From the NCBI GenBank assembly GCA_013400155.1, contig VXBM01000885.1, forward strand, positions 234,848 through 298,847: DNA of 64,000 nt, read 5' to 3'. This document shows, in pieces, positions 50,038 to 61,199 of the stretch. The stretch comes from Helopsaltes ochotensis (taxonomy: Eukaryota; Chordata; Aves; Passeriformes; Locustellidae). The notes under the pieces were generated by a model that worked only from the letters and a program-made list of their open reading frames with translations, was not told the DNA's origin and searched no databases. How positions within the stretch are numbered: the first letter of the stretch is position 1; each line of letters opens with the position of its first letter. The position numbers and the translations under genes are program-made.

Positions 50038-53000
50038 CCCAGTTAGAAGGGTATCAGCAAGGAAGATGTGGTGGTAAAGATTTCATCTGTGCCTGCACAG
50101 GTGCCTGGAGCTCCTGGATGTCATCACAGATGAACCAGCCCTGCCAGGGGGTCTTCACTGCTGCTGCTTGCCTTGCCTCTGTCAAGCTGTGTCCTGCTCC
50201 AGGAGCTGCAAGTGCACCTACATTGCTCCGTGTGCAGGATATTTACTTAGCATCCACATGGGGTTTATTGTAGTTGTCGGGCTTGTTTCTTCTTGTGCTG
50301 TGTGTTATTTAAAATAAGGAGGATGGATGGGCAGGAATGGCCATGGAGCAATTCTGGAGAGCAGTATTAAAGCAGCGCATAACTACAGAAGTGCTGGGTG
50401 TGAGTGAGCACAGAATCGTGATCAGAGTGTATTTACAAACACAGGAGTCGTGCTTTCAAATAACATTAAGATCCCTCAGCAAATGGAATCATTACCATTG
50501 CTTCCTCTCTTTAAAGTGTTATCTCTCTGCGCCAAAATGCTGAACAAGACCATTGGAAAGAATCCAACTCTCATTATTCTTCCCTTAAAGCCTCATCTTT
50601 AAAAGAATCAAGGGCACAAGCATTACTTCAGTATTTCTTATTACTTTCACAAGGCAAACAGCAAAACTTGTTTTCCAATGCCTAATCTGTCATGTTTAAA
50701 CTCAAACGCAAGGAGAGGTTTTTTTAAAATAGCCAAATCATTAGTTATGTTAGGGGTAGGATATGTTGCTAAGGAAAGGCACGAAGATGATCTGAGGATT
50801 CAAAATCTCCATAAACACTGAAGTGTGAGAAAGATCAGCAAACTTTGAGATTTTTTTTGTTCATTAACTCTAGACTTCTTACTCAGTTTAGTCTGATTTT
50901 TTGTTTTGTTTTGTTTTATATGGAAAACCAAACAAATAGCAGACAGGTGCACCATTAACCTATCCCTTTCACCACCAATTATTCTCCCCAAGTACTGAAA
51001 GAGAATTGTACCCAAAGGAACGAGATTCAATATTTTATCCATACCCTCATCATTTATGTGCTAGAATGGATTAAATGTTAATCTCTTAATAATCCTTAAT
51101 GAAGCAGGATCTTCAGAAATTAGCCCTATTTAATTGTCAGATGCCACCTCCAAGGGAGTGCTGTTTGTTAGTCAGGACAGGTCCCAGCTGTGGCTGGCTT
51201 TGAAAACAGATTGTTTATTTCTTTAGGACAAAGTGCTGCTGCACCAGCTGGAAGCTCTATGGTTTAATGCCCGTGGATAAATGATAGGAGTGGTGTGAGG
51301 CTGCCTGTCAGAGCCAGCGAGATCAGCCGCTTGGGAGCTGGTGATAAGCAGTCCTTCCTCCCCTGAAAAGGGAGGTCAGGGGGAAAACAACGCACGGGAT
51401 TCCTACAAGGAGGGAAATCAGAGTACTGGGAGAGGGTTGGGTACATAAATCACAGCCTCTGTGAGTCCTCAGGTGTGGGGTGTGAGTGAAGGGTGGCCAG
51501 TGGTTTCTGTAGACATAAGAGCTGCAAGAGCAAGGTGATTTAGCCAAGATTTTTGTGGTTTTCAGTGAACCATTTAATATTTCTGTTAAAATGCAGTAAG
51601 TTTGAGCTGTCTGAGCTCTGACGCTACAGAAAATATCTGAAAGTAGCAGACTTGCCAAAATAAGTCAAATTGCCTAAAAACTTTTTGATAACTAAAAGGA
51701 AATATCCTTAGAGGTATTCCTAGCAGGAGGAAAAGCTTGTGACTAAGATGTACATGGCTGCCTTAATTTCGCCTATCAGCCATGGGGGCTTCTGCACACA
51801 AAAGAAGGAATTACATATCTGTCACAAAGATATTCTCAAAGCTACCCATCAAAAATGGTCTGTTTATGTTATTTTTATCTAATCCTGAACAGTTTTTTAA
51901 TGCTGTTATCTAAAATAATTGTCTGGTTTTGGATTAATTCGTGTCAAAAGTGAAGTCTATGTTTGCCTGACTTGAGGCAGCTGTTTTCCCAAAGACATTT
52001 TGGTAAAAAATGGACAAAATAATTTTGTATTTATAGAAGAACTGGAATGGAATCCCTTCAAGTTGACTATGCAACCTTTCTATTTTATTTAAAAGGTAAT
52101 CAACAGCCAGAGGATATTCAGTGAAGGACGATTCTATTCTTCCAAAGTCTTCTATCTTCATATCCTAACTGTAGCAGGAACACTGAAAAATAATGCTACA
52201 ATTTGGTAGGACTCAGAATAATAAAAAATCCTCCCAAATGCAAATGTAAATACCATGTCCATCTTTAAACCTTACATCATTTTGTGGCACCTAAATAGGC
52301 ACATGAAAACCAACCACACGCAGCAGAGCCTTCCTCATACTGAGCATCCCTCATTACTGTTATTTTAATGTATCATCCAATTATTTATAATTTTCCTTCC
52401 TTGGGAGTGCATGAGCCTTTATTCCTAATTCTGTCATAACCACAGGAGTAGTGGATATACACAGCTGGCTGCCTGATCATCCCCTCTTCCATCTCTAGAT
52501 ATATTATGGACAAGTTGGTCCCCTTTTTCTCCATCTACTTCCAGCTAAACTTCTTACATCTGAACCTTTCAGATAATTATCTAAGTTTAACAGAATAGTT
52601 TTTGTCATAAATAGCGTTTTTTAATTATATTTTTAAAATTATCATAATTAAAGTCCGGTGACTTTTAATATTTTCAGATCTGTTGCTTATAAACCTGAGC
52701 TTCCTAAATAAGCCAAACTGGAAAATAACACAGTTCTGCAAGTGAAGGAACACATTTAATCAAGGATCAGATAGGATAATTCAAATTACTTACATTGTAA
52801 AAGAGGTAAGGAGGGAAAAGAAAATGAAGAAGTAAAATTTCTTAGGTGGGTTACTGATTAAAAAAGCGTCTATGGTAAATGTTACTTGAAAAGAAAAATA
52901 AAAGAATTTTTGTTTGTTGTGAATTGAAGAAAATGCCGTTTTTCATCTCAGAAACTTCCCCACGTAGTGGTTTAAAGGGTCCAGTGCAGAGTGAGTTACG

Positions 53001-53306
53001 AGTCCGTGAGCAGAGGGCTCACCCAGCGCAGTCAGGCGCTCTCACCCTGCCAGCACCCAGCAATGTCAGGATCATTTTTCTCCCGTCACAGCCTGTCTGG
53101 GAAGGCACAGCGCAGATCACTGAAGCCAGAAGAGAAGGGTGTTGATTTCAGCAGAGGAGCTGTGGGATGCTGGTGCTTTAGCAGGCGTTAACGTGCCCTG
53201 TGAACCTTCAGAGCCCCAGGGCTGGAAAGGAGCCCCTGGCCCTCAGGACCGGGGGTGGAAAGGCTTTGCAAGCTGCTGACTCACCAACCATGAGATACCG
53301 CTGGCT
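50038..53306. other. Non-coding stretch, no gene recognised
   Basis: No gene seen. A (TTTTG)n stretch lies at 50897-50917. 51323-51658 is open for 111 codons on minus and unrecognised. 52980-53300 is GC-richer than its surroundings and contains several CpG; the small open frames there are unrecognised. 52560-52700 is very AT-rich. Confidence 0.6.
50897..50917 (+). repeat. (TTTTG)n microsatellite
   Basis: T-rich pentanucleotide repeat with three to four units. Confidence 0.85.
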
Positions 53307-53376
53307 CATGGAATTGTCAGCTTTGGAAAAAGCCTCCGAGATCATCAAGCCCAACCATCAGTCCCATGCCAATGTT
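53307..53376 (-). mobile_element. CR1 LINE 3'-terminal fragment (-)
   Basis: The + strand phrase CATGGAATTGTCAGCTTTGG, then AAAAAGCC, GAGATCATCAAGCCCAACC, AT CAGTCCCATGCCAA is the reverse complement of the last 60-70 bp of a CR1 3' untranslated region (compare 49750-49800 in this window: the same order TTGGAAAAGG...ATCATCAAGTCCA). Only the 3' tip survives, with moderate divergence. It seems to belong to a different subfamily from the 49.7-kb copy, since the part after AACCAT differs. Confidence 0.65.
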
Positions 53377-56300
53377 TGCACTCTACCCCTCGCTGTTGTT
53401 TTTTGTAGTGGACATAAAGGACAAGGACTTCTCTCCTTCCACCAGCAAGCTCGGTGGCCGTTCTTCTGTAGCAGATATTTCTAAATAAAAAGTCTTCATG
53501 ACATAGCTTCTATTATAAAATTTATAAATAATAAATCTTAAAGATGGTTTCCAGTGAACTCAAAATTTCAGCTGCAAAGATGACTTTTTCATTCTCGTAT
53601 TATGAAATAGTAGATAAATAGAATTTTATTCTGATTGAGCTGTGGGTTTCTTTTAAAAGGTTCATCAATACATGGGCCTTGTCTTTCCACTAAAATAAAA
53701 TTTATTGGGCAGCAAACTCTATTTCAAACTTAAATGAGAAAATTAAGATTTAAAAAGTTCTGTCTATCTGCAGATATAATTAATGATCAAAAATGCAATT
53801 AAACATTAAAGAAGTTTTAAACTTTGTGGAATAGTTTCCATAATGAGTTCCTAATAATAAAAAATATTGAATAAGTTTGAGAATAGTTTAAGTAGGCAGT
53901 TACTTTCATCAAGTATTATAAAGCTTTTTTTTTTTTTTTTAATCAGAGAATAAAATGTATATATCAATGGAAGATATCCAAGATTGATCAATGGCATATT
54001 TTCAATATCTATTAGCTATAATCTAAGCTGCTACAACTAGAAATGTAAAGGTGATATTGGCACAAATACCAACACTTTGTCATTATAAACAGCATGATAA
54101 ATTAATTCCCTATTTATTTTTTTGGAATATCCTCAGAATAAACTCTGATCAGTAAAATTGTCTCTTAGCTCAGTAAGTAGACTAAACTGTTAGAAGATAT
54201 TTAAGTAGAGGCTGCTGGTTTTGAACTAGGAATGATTGAGTGAAATGTTTCCAAATGACAATTTTTAATCAGAAAATGTTTTGTTGGAACCAAATAATTT
54301 CAATAGGAATGTTTTCTTTTCAGTAATAATTCTAGAGGTAATTTTTTTCTCAAATGTTACTATTTGTTCCAGTTAAGTAAAAAGAAATTGCTAAGATAAT
54401 GTTTTTATTTTGACTCCCTTAGCTCTTTTTTTGGTTTTACATTCAGAGAGTCCCATTATATTTCTGACTTTAAAAAATCATAAAGAAGTTGCATCTTGTC
54501 ATTTTTTAAAATTATTTTTTAATGAGAGATCTCTATCACTAATAGCACGTTTTTCCATTAGCCTAACAAAATCTTTGGGAAGATCAACATGAATTTTCAT
54601 GATGCACCTGGTATTAAAACCTTGGTTTTAAAAATTCTACCCCTTCTAAAGAAAAGTGTGTTAGATTGAGAGCTCCTGCTGTGTCAGAGAGAAAAGGGGG
54701 GGGACGGGAAGAAAAGAGGTGCAAATCAGGATTTAGTTTCTGAAGGGTGTCTGCATGGTTTCAAGGCTGTGACAACTGTTTTGATGTCACAACTGGTTTT
54801 GAAAAATAAGGTTTTCATGAGTTTAAATTTGTTATGCTCACATTTACTCTAAAAGTCTTCCTTGAAAACTAAAACTTGTGAAATATTTATCCATTTTTGT
54901 AGTGCCCTCTTGGATAAATCAACCTGTTCTGAAGCAAGAAACCATAATCAGCTGATTGAGATTAGTATACCTGGAAAGGGAATAAATATTCTATATCATT
55001 TACAGATACTTCAAAATGACTTTGTGAATAGAGTGTTTCGGGCTCTTTTCTGAGTCTTTGTCTTCACTACATGGCATCAACACTGCATCTGATGTAAATG
55101 GTGTGAAAGTAGTTTTATTTGTGATGCTGGGTTCACTGGGATGTTCTGTCTTAAATAATCTCTGGTGTGTTCTCTCTTTTCACGTTGGGGTGATATAAAT
55201 TACTGTGGTTTGTTTATGTGCTTACCTAACCCATCTGGAGATAAATACTGAACATTATTTAATGAAACAGAATTAGAAACGTTACCCACACAATTAGCCA
55301 TTTCCTGTAACTGCAATAAGAACATTAAATTACGTTGAAGATTTGCAGTGTGTTTAGGACCAAGCAGTAATTTAGGGGGGAATAGCTGCTTTTCTTTTCT
55401 CTCTCATAAATGGCCCCTACATGGAGAAGTGCCATGAGTCCTGGAGGGGCTCACTCACAGTAAAAGAGAAAAAGCAAAGCTCTGTGAAGTTACCACGTGG
55501 AGTTCATGCACAAATTGCACATTGTGTAGCTCAGGCCCCTCATTATGTGCATCTTTCTCAGACCAACAGTGATCAAGGCGTGGCCTTTTGCTACTCTGCT
55601 TTGGTATTTTGGTGTGATTACCTGAGATTTCCTCTGAGGGGGATGAAGTTTGCCACCTGTGACAAACTTTACCTGTGAACCTGTAATTTCACTGAGCAGA
55701 TGATGTAGTGCAGATGCCACAAATGTTTTACAGACTTTTTCGTTGTGTCTCAAGAAGTGAGCTGTTATGATTTTTTCTTACTCCCTTAGTCTAAAAAACA
55801 CTCAGAAATTATTTCTTGTATAATCTAGTTCTATTAATGGTGGGTTTTGCCCATTGCTAGAAAATCTTGGAATGTATCTGTTGGTTTAGAGTTATGAAAC
55901 AGAGCATTTCTTTCACAAAAGGAAATCAATATCTGCATATCTGTCTATATGATGGACATCACATCTATCCCATGTGACATTCTGTATCTTCTTGCCTTAG
56001 AGCAAGAAATCCAAATGCATCTTTTTATTTTTTTTTCCAGTGATTTGAGCATTCAGTACCTAATTTAAGAGTCACTATAAATATATGCAGAATTGTTTCA
56101 TCTTGGCTGTAGACAGGCTCTGTTAGGTTTTTGTGCCAGCAGTGGTAGTTACAGACTGATTTCCTGCAGTAGCTTCACTGATCAGTTGTCCACTATTGTC
56201 AGTATTTTGAAATGAAATCACAGCTCATCAGATACATTGTTTTATCTCGTGTTCCAGCGTCCAATTTCTCTTTTCTGTTTTGCCCCAGTCTGTTGAGACT

Positions 56301-56506
56301 GATCATGAAAATGTGGGAATATTGACCTTCTTTTCAGAACTGGGGGGAAGGTTAAGCCCCACACCATTTCGTGCACTGGTGTGCAACACATCTGTGACCA
56401 TTATGATGTCCACAGAGAGTGTTGTTTCCATTAAAGTCAGGGCAAAAATATACTGCTCACCATATATATCCCTACAAGTATTCCTTCATGCAGTAGCGCT
56501 GGTGTA
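53377..56506. other. AT-rich non-coding stretch, no gene recognised
   Basis: No gene seen. 53480-54600 is markedly AT-rich with many short A and T runs, including T16 at 53925-53940. G8 occurs at 54696-54703. Open frames are below 90 codons outside the gap. Confidence 0.65.
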
Positions 56507-56547
56507 CTGGTTTGAAAGCAAAACCAGAAAGACTTCAAGTCAGAAAC
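56507..56547 (+). mobile_element. Possible repeat edge left of the gap
   Basis: CTGGTTT (56507-56513) and AAACCAG (56521-56527) form a 7-bp inverted repeat at the start of a phrase (TGTACTGGTTTGAAAGCAAA) that resembles the beginning of LTR-type repeats I associate with passerine genomes. The sequence runs into undetermined bases, which is common when a repeat fails to assemble. The assignment rests on resemblance only. Confidence 0.28.
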
Positions 56548-56807
56548 NNNNNNNNNNNNNNNNNNNNNNNNNNNNNNNNNNNNNNNNNNNNNNNNNNNNN
56601 NNNNNNNNNNNNNNNNNNNNNNNNNNNNNNNNNNNNNNNNNNNNNNNNNNNNNNNNNNNNNNNNNNNNNNNNNNNNNNNNNNNNNNNNNNNNNNNNNNNN
56701 NNNNNNNNNNNNNNNNNNNNNNNNNNNNNNNNNNNNNNNNNNNNNNNNNNNNNNNNNNNNNNNNNNNNNNNNNNNNNNNNNNNNNNNNNNNNNNNNNNNN
56801 NNNNNNN
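56548..56807. other. Assembly gap (260 N)
   Basis: 260 undetermined bases. The long open frames that cross it (195 and 124 codons) are artefacts of N translated as unknown residues. Confidence 1.
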
Positions 56808-56816
56808 TCAAACAGA

Positions 56817-56839
56817 GATAACTCCTGGAGGGAGTTATC
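56817..56839. repeat. 9-bp-arm hairpin right of the gap
   Basis: GATAACTCC (56817-56825) and GGAGTTATC (56831-56839) pair exactly around the loop TGGAG, ten bases after the gap. It may belong to the same unassembled repeat as 56507-56547. Confidence 0.9.
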
Positions 56840-58439
56840 TATGAGTCATGTGGCGAGGCATTGTTAGGCTCGTTAACAGAAGATAAGGAAAACACTGCCC
56901 CACCTTGGCTCCAACGGCTCATGGGGATAGAATACATACCCTGGGCACAATCTTGCATTGCAACCTAGGACAGCTGGAAACTTGTGATTCTTTTTTGGCA
57001 GGTTTATTTAAAGGTTATGGTACTAATTTCATCTTATTGTTAAATGACCATTTATTAAAACTTTAGGAAGTTAGAATTACTCTCAAATAAAGTATTTTGG
57101 TGCTGTCACCCTTTCTTAGGATTTAATGGCATTGTTGTAATGAGTGACTCATATGGGCTCATTGTTTCCTTGTTTCTACACTTGCCTCTGCTGACGCTTT
57201 CCTAATTTTCAGGGTCTTCGGTGATTTATGCATTCAATTTGTTTTGTGCATGTTGCTTTTCCCATAGATAAAAATCCATGGCATGCACCTTTCATGGAGG
57301 GCTGGGTTTTCCTAGACCATATCATTATTGCTCTGTGGCCATGCCTTGTGGCTGCTGTCAGTGAGCTGATATAATCTATTTTTTACAATGATGCAGAAAG
57401 GCTTCATCCACACAATGCTGCTTTTCTGTTGCCTTTTGTCTTGGAATTAGCTTAGAAAATAAATGTTCCTTTTTTGCATCCTATAATATGTCCTGTACAA
57501 CAAGTTGGTATCTGCTTTCACTATTAGGATTTACTGTTCTTCTTGTGGTAGGTACTGGTTTCCCTCTCTCATCTGTTACAAAGCTGGAGCTATGTTAATC
57601 AGATCTTCATATGGAAATATAAAATTATGGACTTTTTTTTTTTTAGAAGACTGGATTGCGCCACTTTTGTTCTCCTTTTTTTAAATTTTTTTTTTTATTT
57701 GAAATAGAATTCTCTACCAGCAAGCAATAATTTTCAACGATAGAAAGAAGCTAGAAGTTAATAGAGCAATTTGGGAGGAATAATAACCTTAGGTTGAGGG
57801 TTTGATTATCCCCTTGTTTACACCTTTCAGAGTGCACAGGAAGAGTTACCATAAATGTGTATGTTGCTTGTTTTACAGAGATGTCAATGATTGCAAAAAA
57901 TGCAGGAGAACAGTGAAGCAGGCTCAATATTTGGCATTTGTAATACCACAAAATGAACAGAAGCATTCATTCACTGGCACGTTCACTGGAGAGATAATGG
58001 GAAGGGCTAATATAGATTATTATTCTCTTTATTCTCTGGGAATGAGAAACAACTGAGCAATAGCAAAAACGGGCACCTTTTAGTGCCATGGAGGCCAACC
58101 CAGCAGAGAACTTGTCATGTTGGAAACAGAACAAAACCAACAAAACTTCAGCAATTGATCCTGAGATGTGCAGCCTTATTTCCTAATGTGATTACTGCTC
58201 TACTTGACAAACTCTTTAGAAAGGTTTAATAAATGTAGTGTTCCTTCGGGAGCACTAACAGGAGGAAAAGACGGAAATTCAGAACTTTTTGTTCCCATTT
58301 TTCCTCCTCTTTTTGTTATGGGGGGGGTACATGGTTTTATGTGGAGATTAGGAAGACAGAACTTCACACCTGTTCTGTCTTTTGCTGTGAAAGTCAAGGA
58401 TTATGTACAACGAGGTGTCTGTTTGGCCACGCTCCTGTG
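56840..58439. other. Non-coding stretch, no gene recognised
   Basis: No gene seen. T12 at 57633-57644 and a T-rich tract at 57676-57700. The 84-codon run at 57802-58056 has a few cysteines but no domain pattern. G8 lies at 58320-58327. Confidence 0.6.
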
Positions 58440-58960
58440 AGGGTAGCAGGGTGTGGAACACTCGCTCTCCCGGAGATGCCGGCGCTGCCCGGGCACCGAG
58501 GCAGGCCCAGCTCCCAGCCTCGCTGGCCGCTGAGCCTCCAGGCCTGATAATTCTGCTTTAAAGCTCCACGTATCGCACATTTGCCGCTGTACTTCTCGCC
58601 AGGCAGTTCCAGATCAAGCGCTGCAAGTTGACGCTTCAGTAACGTCCTTTGAAACTGTGAATTGTTCAACCAAACCTGCGGAGAGCTGGAGGCCCCTTTA
58701 ATCTGAATGGTTTCAGGCAATTAGCATTCATACCCTTCCAATTTCTGCTGTAACGAGGTACCCGATTCTGCATTTGAAAGCTGACATAAGCACCGATGCA
58801 AAAACCTTTTGCTGGCGGGATTTGGAGATTCTCTTTGAATATTCTGAATATTTGCCTGTTGCTTCCCAAGTTATGCTGGCTGAGGCTGGAGCTCTCTCAG
58901 TTCCCCTGAGGAAATGCGGGAGTCTGGAAAACACTTTAACTTTGGTGATTGTTGTCCAGA
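58440..58960. promoter_or_regulatory. Small CpG-rich pocket plus candidate conserved block
   Basis: 58440-58650 holds at least 14 CpG in about 210 bp (for example GATGCCGGCGCTGCCCGGGC, CACGTATCGCAC, AAGCGCTGC, GACGCTTC, AACGTCC), far more than elsewhere in the window, but it is shorter and less dense than a typical promoter island. It passes into high-complexity DNA (58650-58960) that still keeps CpG (AACGAGGTACCCGATTC, GCACCGATGC). Overlapping open frames on both strands (up to 108 codons) are a by-product of the base composition. A distal element or a small alternative promoter are both possible; neither is shown. Confidence 0.35.
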
Positions 58961-59793
58961 ATAGGCACTAGGAACAAAATGATTCAGAATTATTCAGAAT
59001 TCTTTCTTTCTCCTTTCAGGGGTAAATGTTATAGAATGTGGTGGCTGCTGGATAAGGTGGTTTAAACCCTATTGAAACCATTTTATTAACCACCTCCCAA
59101 ATGTGACTTCAAGCTGCTTAGGTTTAATGAAGCAGTGGATAGTAACTTCTGTTAGAACTGTGATATTTTTTTTTTAATATAGGGCAAGAAATGATAAACA
59201 AGGACAAGTCCTTAATGGGAAATAAATAATTTTTGAATGTGTTATCAAACACTGATTTTCAGTCATTAAATATCATTAATGTATTAAAAAATATGTCAAA
59301 TTTTGACCTGACCCCAGTGGTATTTTAGACTCTGTAGTGCATGAACATACATAGAATTTCTATCACTTAAAGCTATCTTGGCATCATTGTGATGGGCTAC
59401 TGTGCTTTTGCAAATTACTTTGTCTTCTTTGTGGCTTTGCAATTCTTCTTCTTGATGACACGTCACTGATAATGTCACTTTTAACAGTGACTGTATGAAC
59501 ACTAAGAATTACTAATAATTTTCTGACAATCTGTTTTTTAGATAAAGACTTTCCCTTCCTATCTTTCTTTCCATGAAAATCCAATGGTGACAGATTTTCG
59601 GAAAAATAGTGTCTAAATCTTTGTGTTTAAATATGATTTTCTTCACGTGGTAGACTGTGCTTCAAGATTAGGAAGATAATATCTCCTTTAAATAAAGGCA
59701 ACTTGAAAGGTGCGATACAGAATAACCTTGTGAAGATTTCACTCTGCAGCAAGTAATTAAACACAGTTTAAGCATACCATAAAATATGCAATT
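58961..59793. other. Non-coding stretch, no gene recognised
   Basis: No gene, no clear repeat. AT-rich unique sequence with short frames only. Confidence 0.65.
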
Positions 59794-59880
59794 AAAAAAA
59801 AAAAAAAGGTTATGCATACTGACAAGTAATATAGTAAAAAAAAAAAAAAAAGGTTATGCATACTGACAAGTAATATAGTA
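59794..59880 (+). repeat. 44-bp tandem duplication containing poly(A)
   Basis: An A14 run (59794-59807) is followed by a 29-nt segment (59808-59836, starting GGTTATGCATACTGACAAG). Then comes A16 (59836-59851) and an exact second copy of the 29-nt segment (59852-59880). The period is 44 bp. The copies are identical, so the event is recent or the unit is gene-converted. The number of A residues is the part most likely to be mis-assembled. Confidence 0.95.
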
Positions 59881-61172
59881 AATTACAGTCCTGCACTGTC
59901 TTTTACCTGCCACTATAGAAGAAACATAGAGATTGTCTTTTGTTGAAGGTCCTTTGATCAGACAGCTAAATGTTGACTAAACTGAAATATCTGTCAGTAT
60001 GTGAACCCAAGGGTCAAAATAAGGATATGTTTCATAGGAGTGGAAAAGAGATCCAGACAGGAAAATATAAAAGCATGTGGACCCATAGATATTTTTTCTT
60101 TTCTCCAAAAATCTTGTTGTGAGACCAGTCATATCTGGTAGCACTGAGGTGACCATCCAGTGGCTTGTTGTTGGGTTTTTTTTTTAATTGAAAACCATCA
60201 AATCTTTAGAAAGTCCTCCCATTCATTCTGCTTTAAAATTACATTTGAGTGCATTGCATAAAGCTGCTTCGATCAGGTGTGAAGAGCTTGTTCTTAAATT
60301 CCTGTGTGTATACAGGGAGTGCTACTGGCTGCAGTCACCTATATTTGGGTGAATGAGATTGAAGATAAAATCACAATTGATTTCTCTAAGAACAGGACTG
60401 TGCAGAAGTCTGTCATTTTCATCAGTCTGCTCTGAAAATAATGTGTAGGTAGAAAATGAAGATTAGCAGTCTTCTTTTGCATTCTCTCCCCTTTTCCAGG
60501 TCTCTTTCTTAGACAAGGCAGTTACCTTCCTGTGTAGCAATAATTTAGACCCATGTCACCGTTGTAATGACTTTGGAAAGCTATAAAGACACAGTTTGCA
60601 AAGTTTTAATGTATGTGCTTAAAGTATATTGCTGTTGAGCAAAGCACTTAAGCATGTGCTTAATTTCAGGTATGTGGTGAAGTGTCATTGGGTTTATTTA
60701 TACAGCAGTCTGGGGGGCTGAAAAGGGAATTCAGGCCTGGATCCTGCTGCCAGGCAGAGATGAGTGTGGGACAGAAAAGGAAGGGAATGCCAAGCACCTG
60801 GAACCGAGGGTTTGAAGGAAATCCTCAAGTTCCTCTTGCCCCTTCCCTGAAGGGCCTGGAAACCACCTCTGGCAGTACCTGGTCGGTTCAGATCTGGTTG
60901 GTAATGAGAGAAATCCTTATCATCAGAAAGAATCAGGCTCCTGGAGCATTCCTGTGCTTTCTGTAGTGAAAATGCTTGTCTTGCTCCAGAACAGGCTTTT
61001 GAAAAAACCCAGGTGTTCACTATCTTTTAGCACTTTTTTACATGCTGGGAGATCAACCAGATTCCGTGAAGTTAAATCTAATCGTGTTTTCTCTTGATTA
61101 AAAAAATCAAATTTCTTTAACTGCTCTGCAGATCTCAGACTTTCCTAATTACTCATCTTGTTGCTCCCCACC
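59881..61172. other. Non-coding stretch, no gene recognised
   Basis: No gene seen. The 108-codon minus run (60694-61020) and the overlapping 94-codon plus run are unrecognised. T10 at 60176-60185. Confidence 0.6.
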
Positions 61173-61199
61173 TTTTTTTATTTTTTTTTTTTTTTTTTT
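61173..61199 (+). repeat. T-rich homopolymer tract
   Basis: T7, one A, T19. On the minus strand this could be an old poly(A) tail, but no element is recognisable beside it. Confidence 0.9.

Noticed and set aside
56280..56867. 195-codon and overlapping 110-124-codon open frames
   Set aside because: Most of each consists of undetermined bases in the 260-N gap, so there is no evidence of coding.
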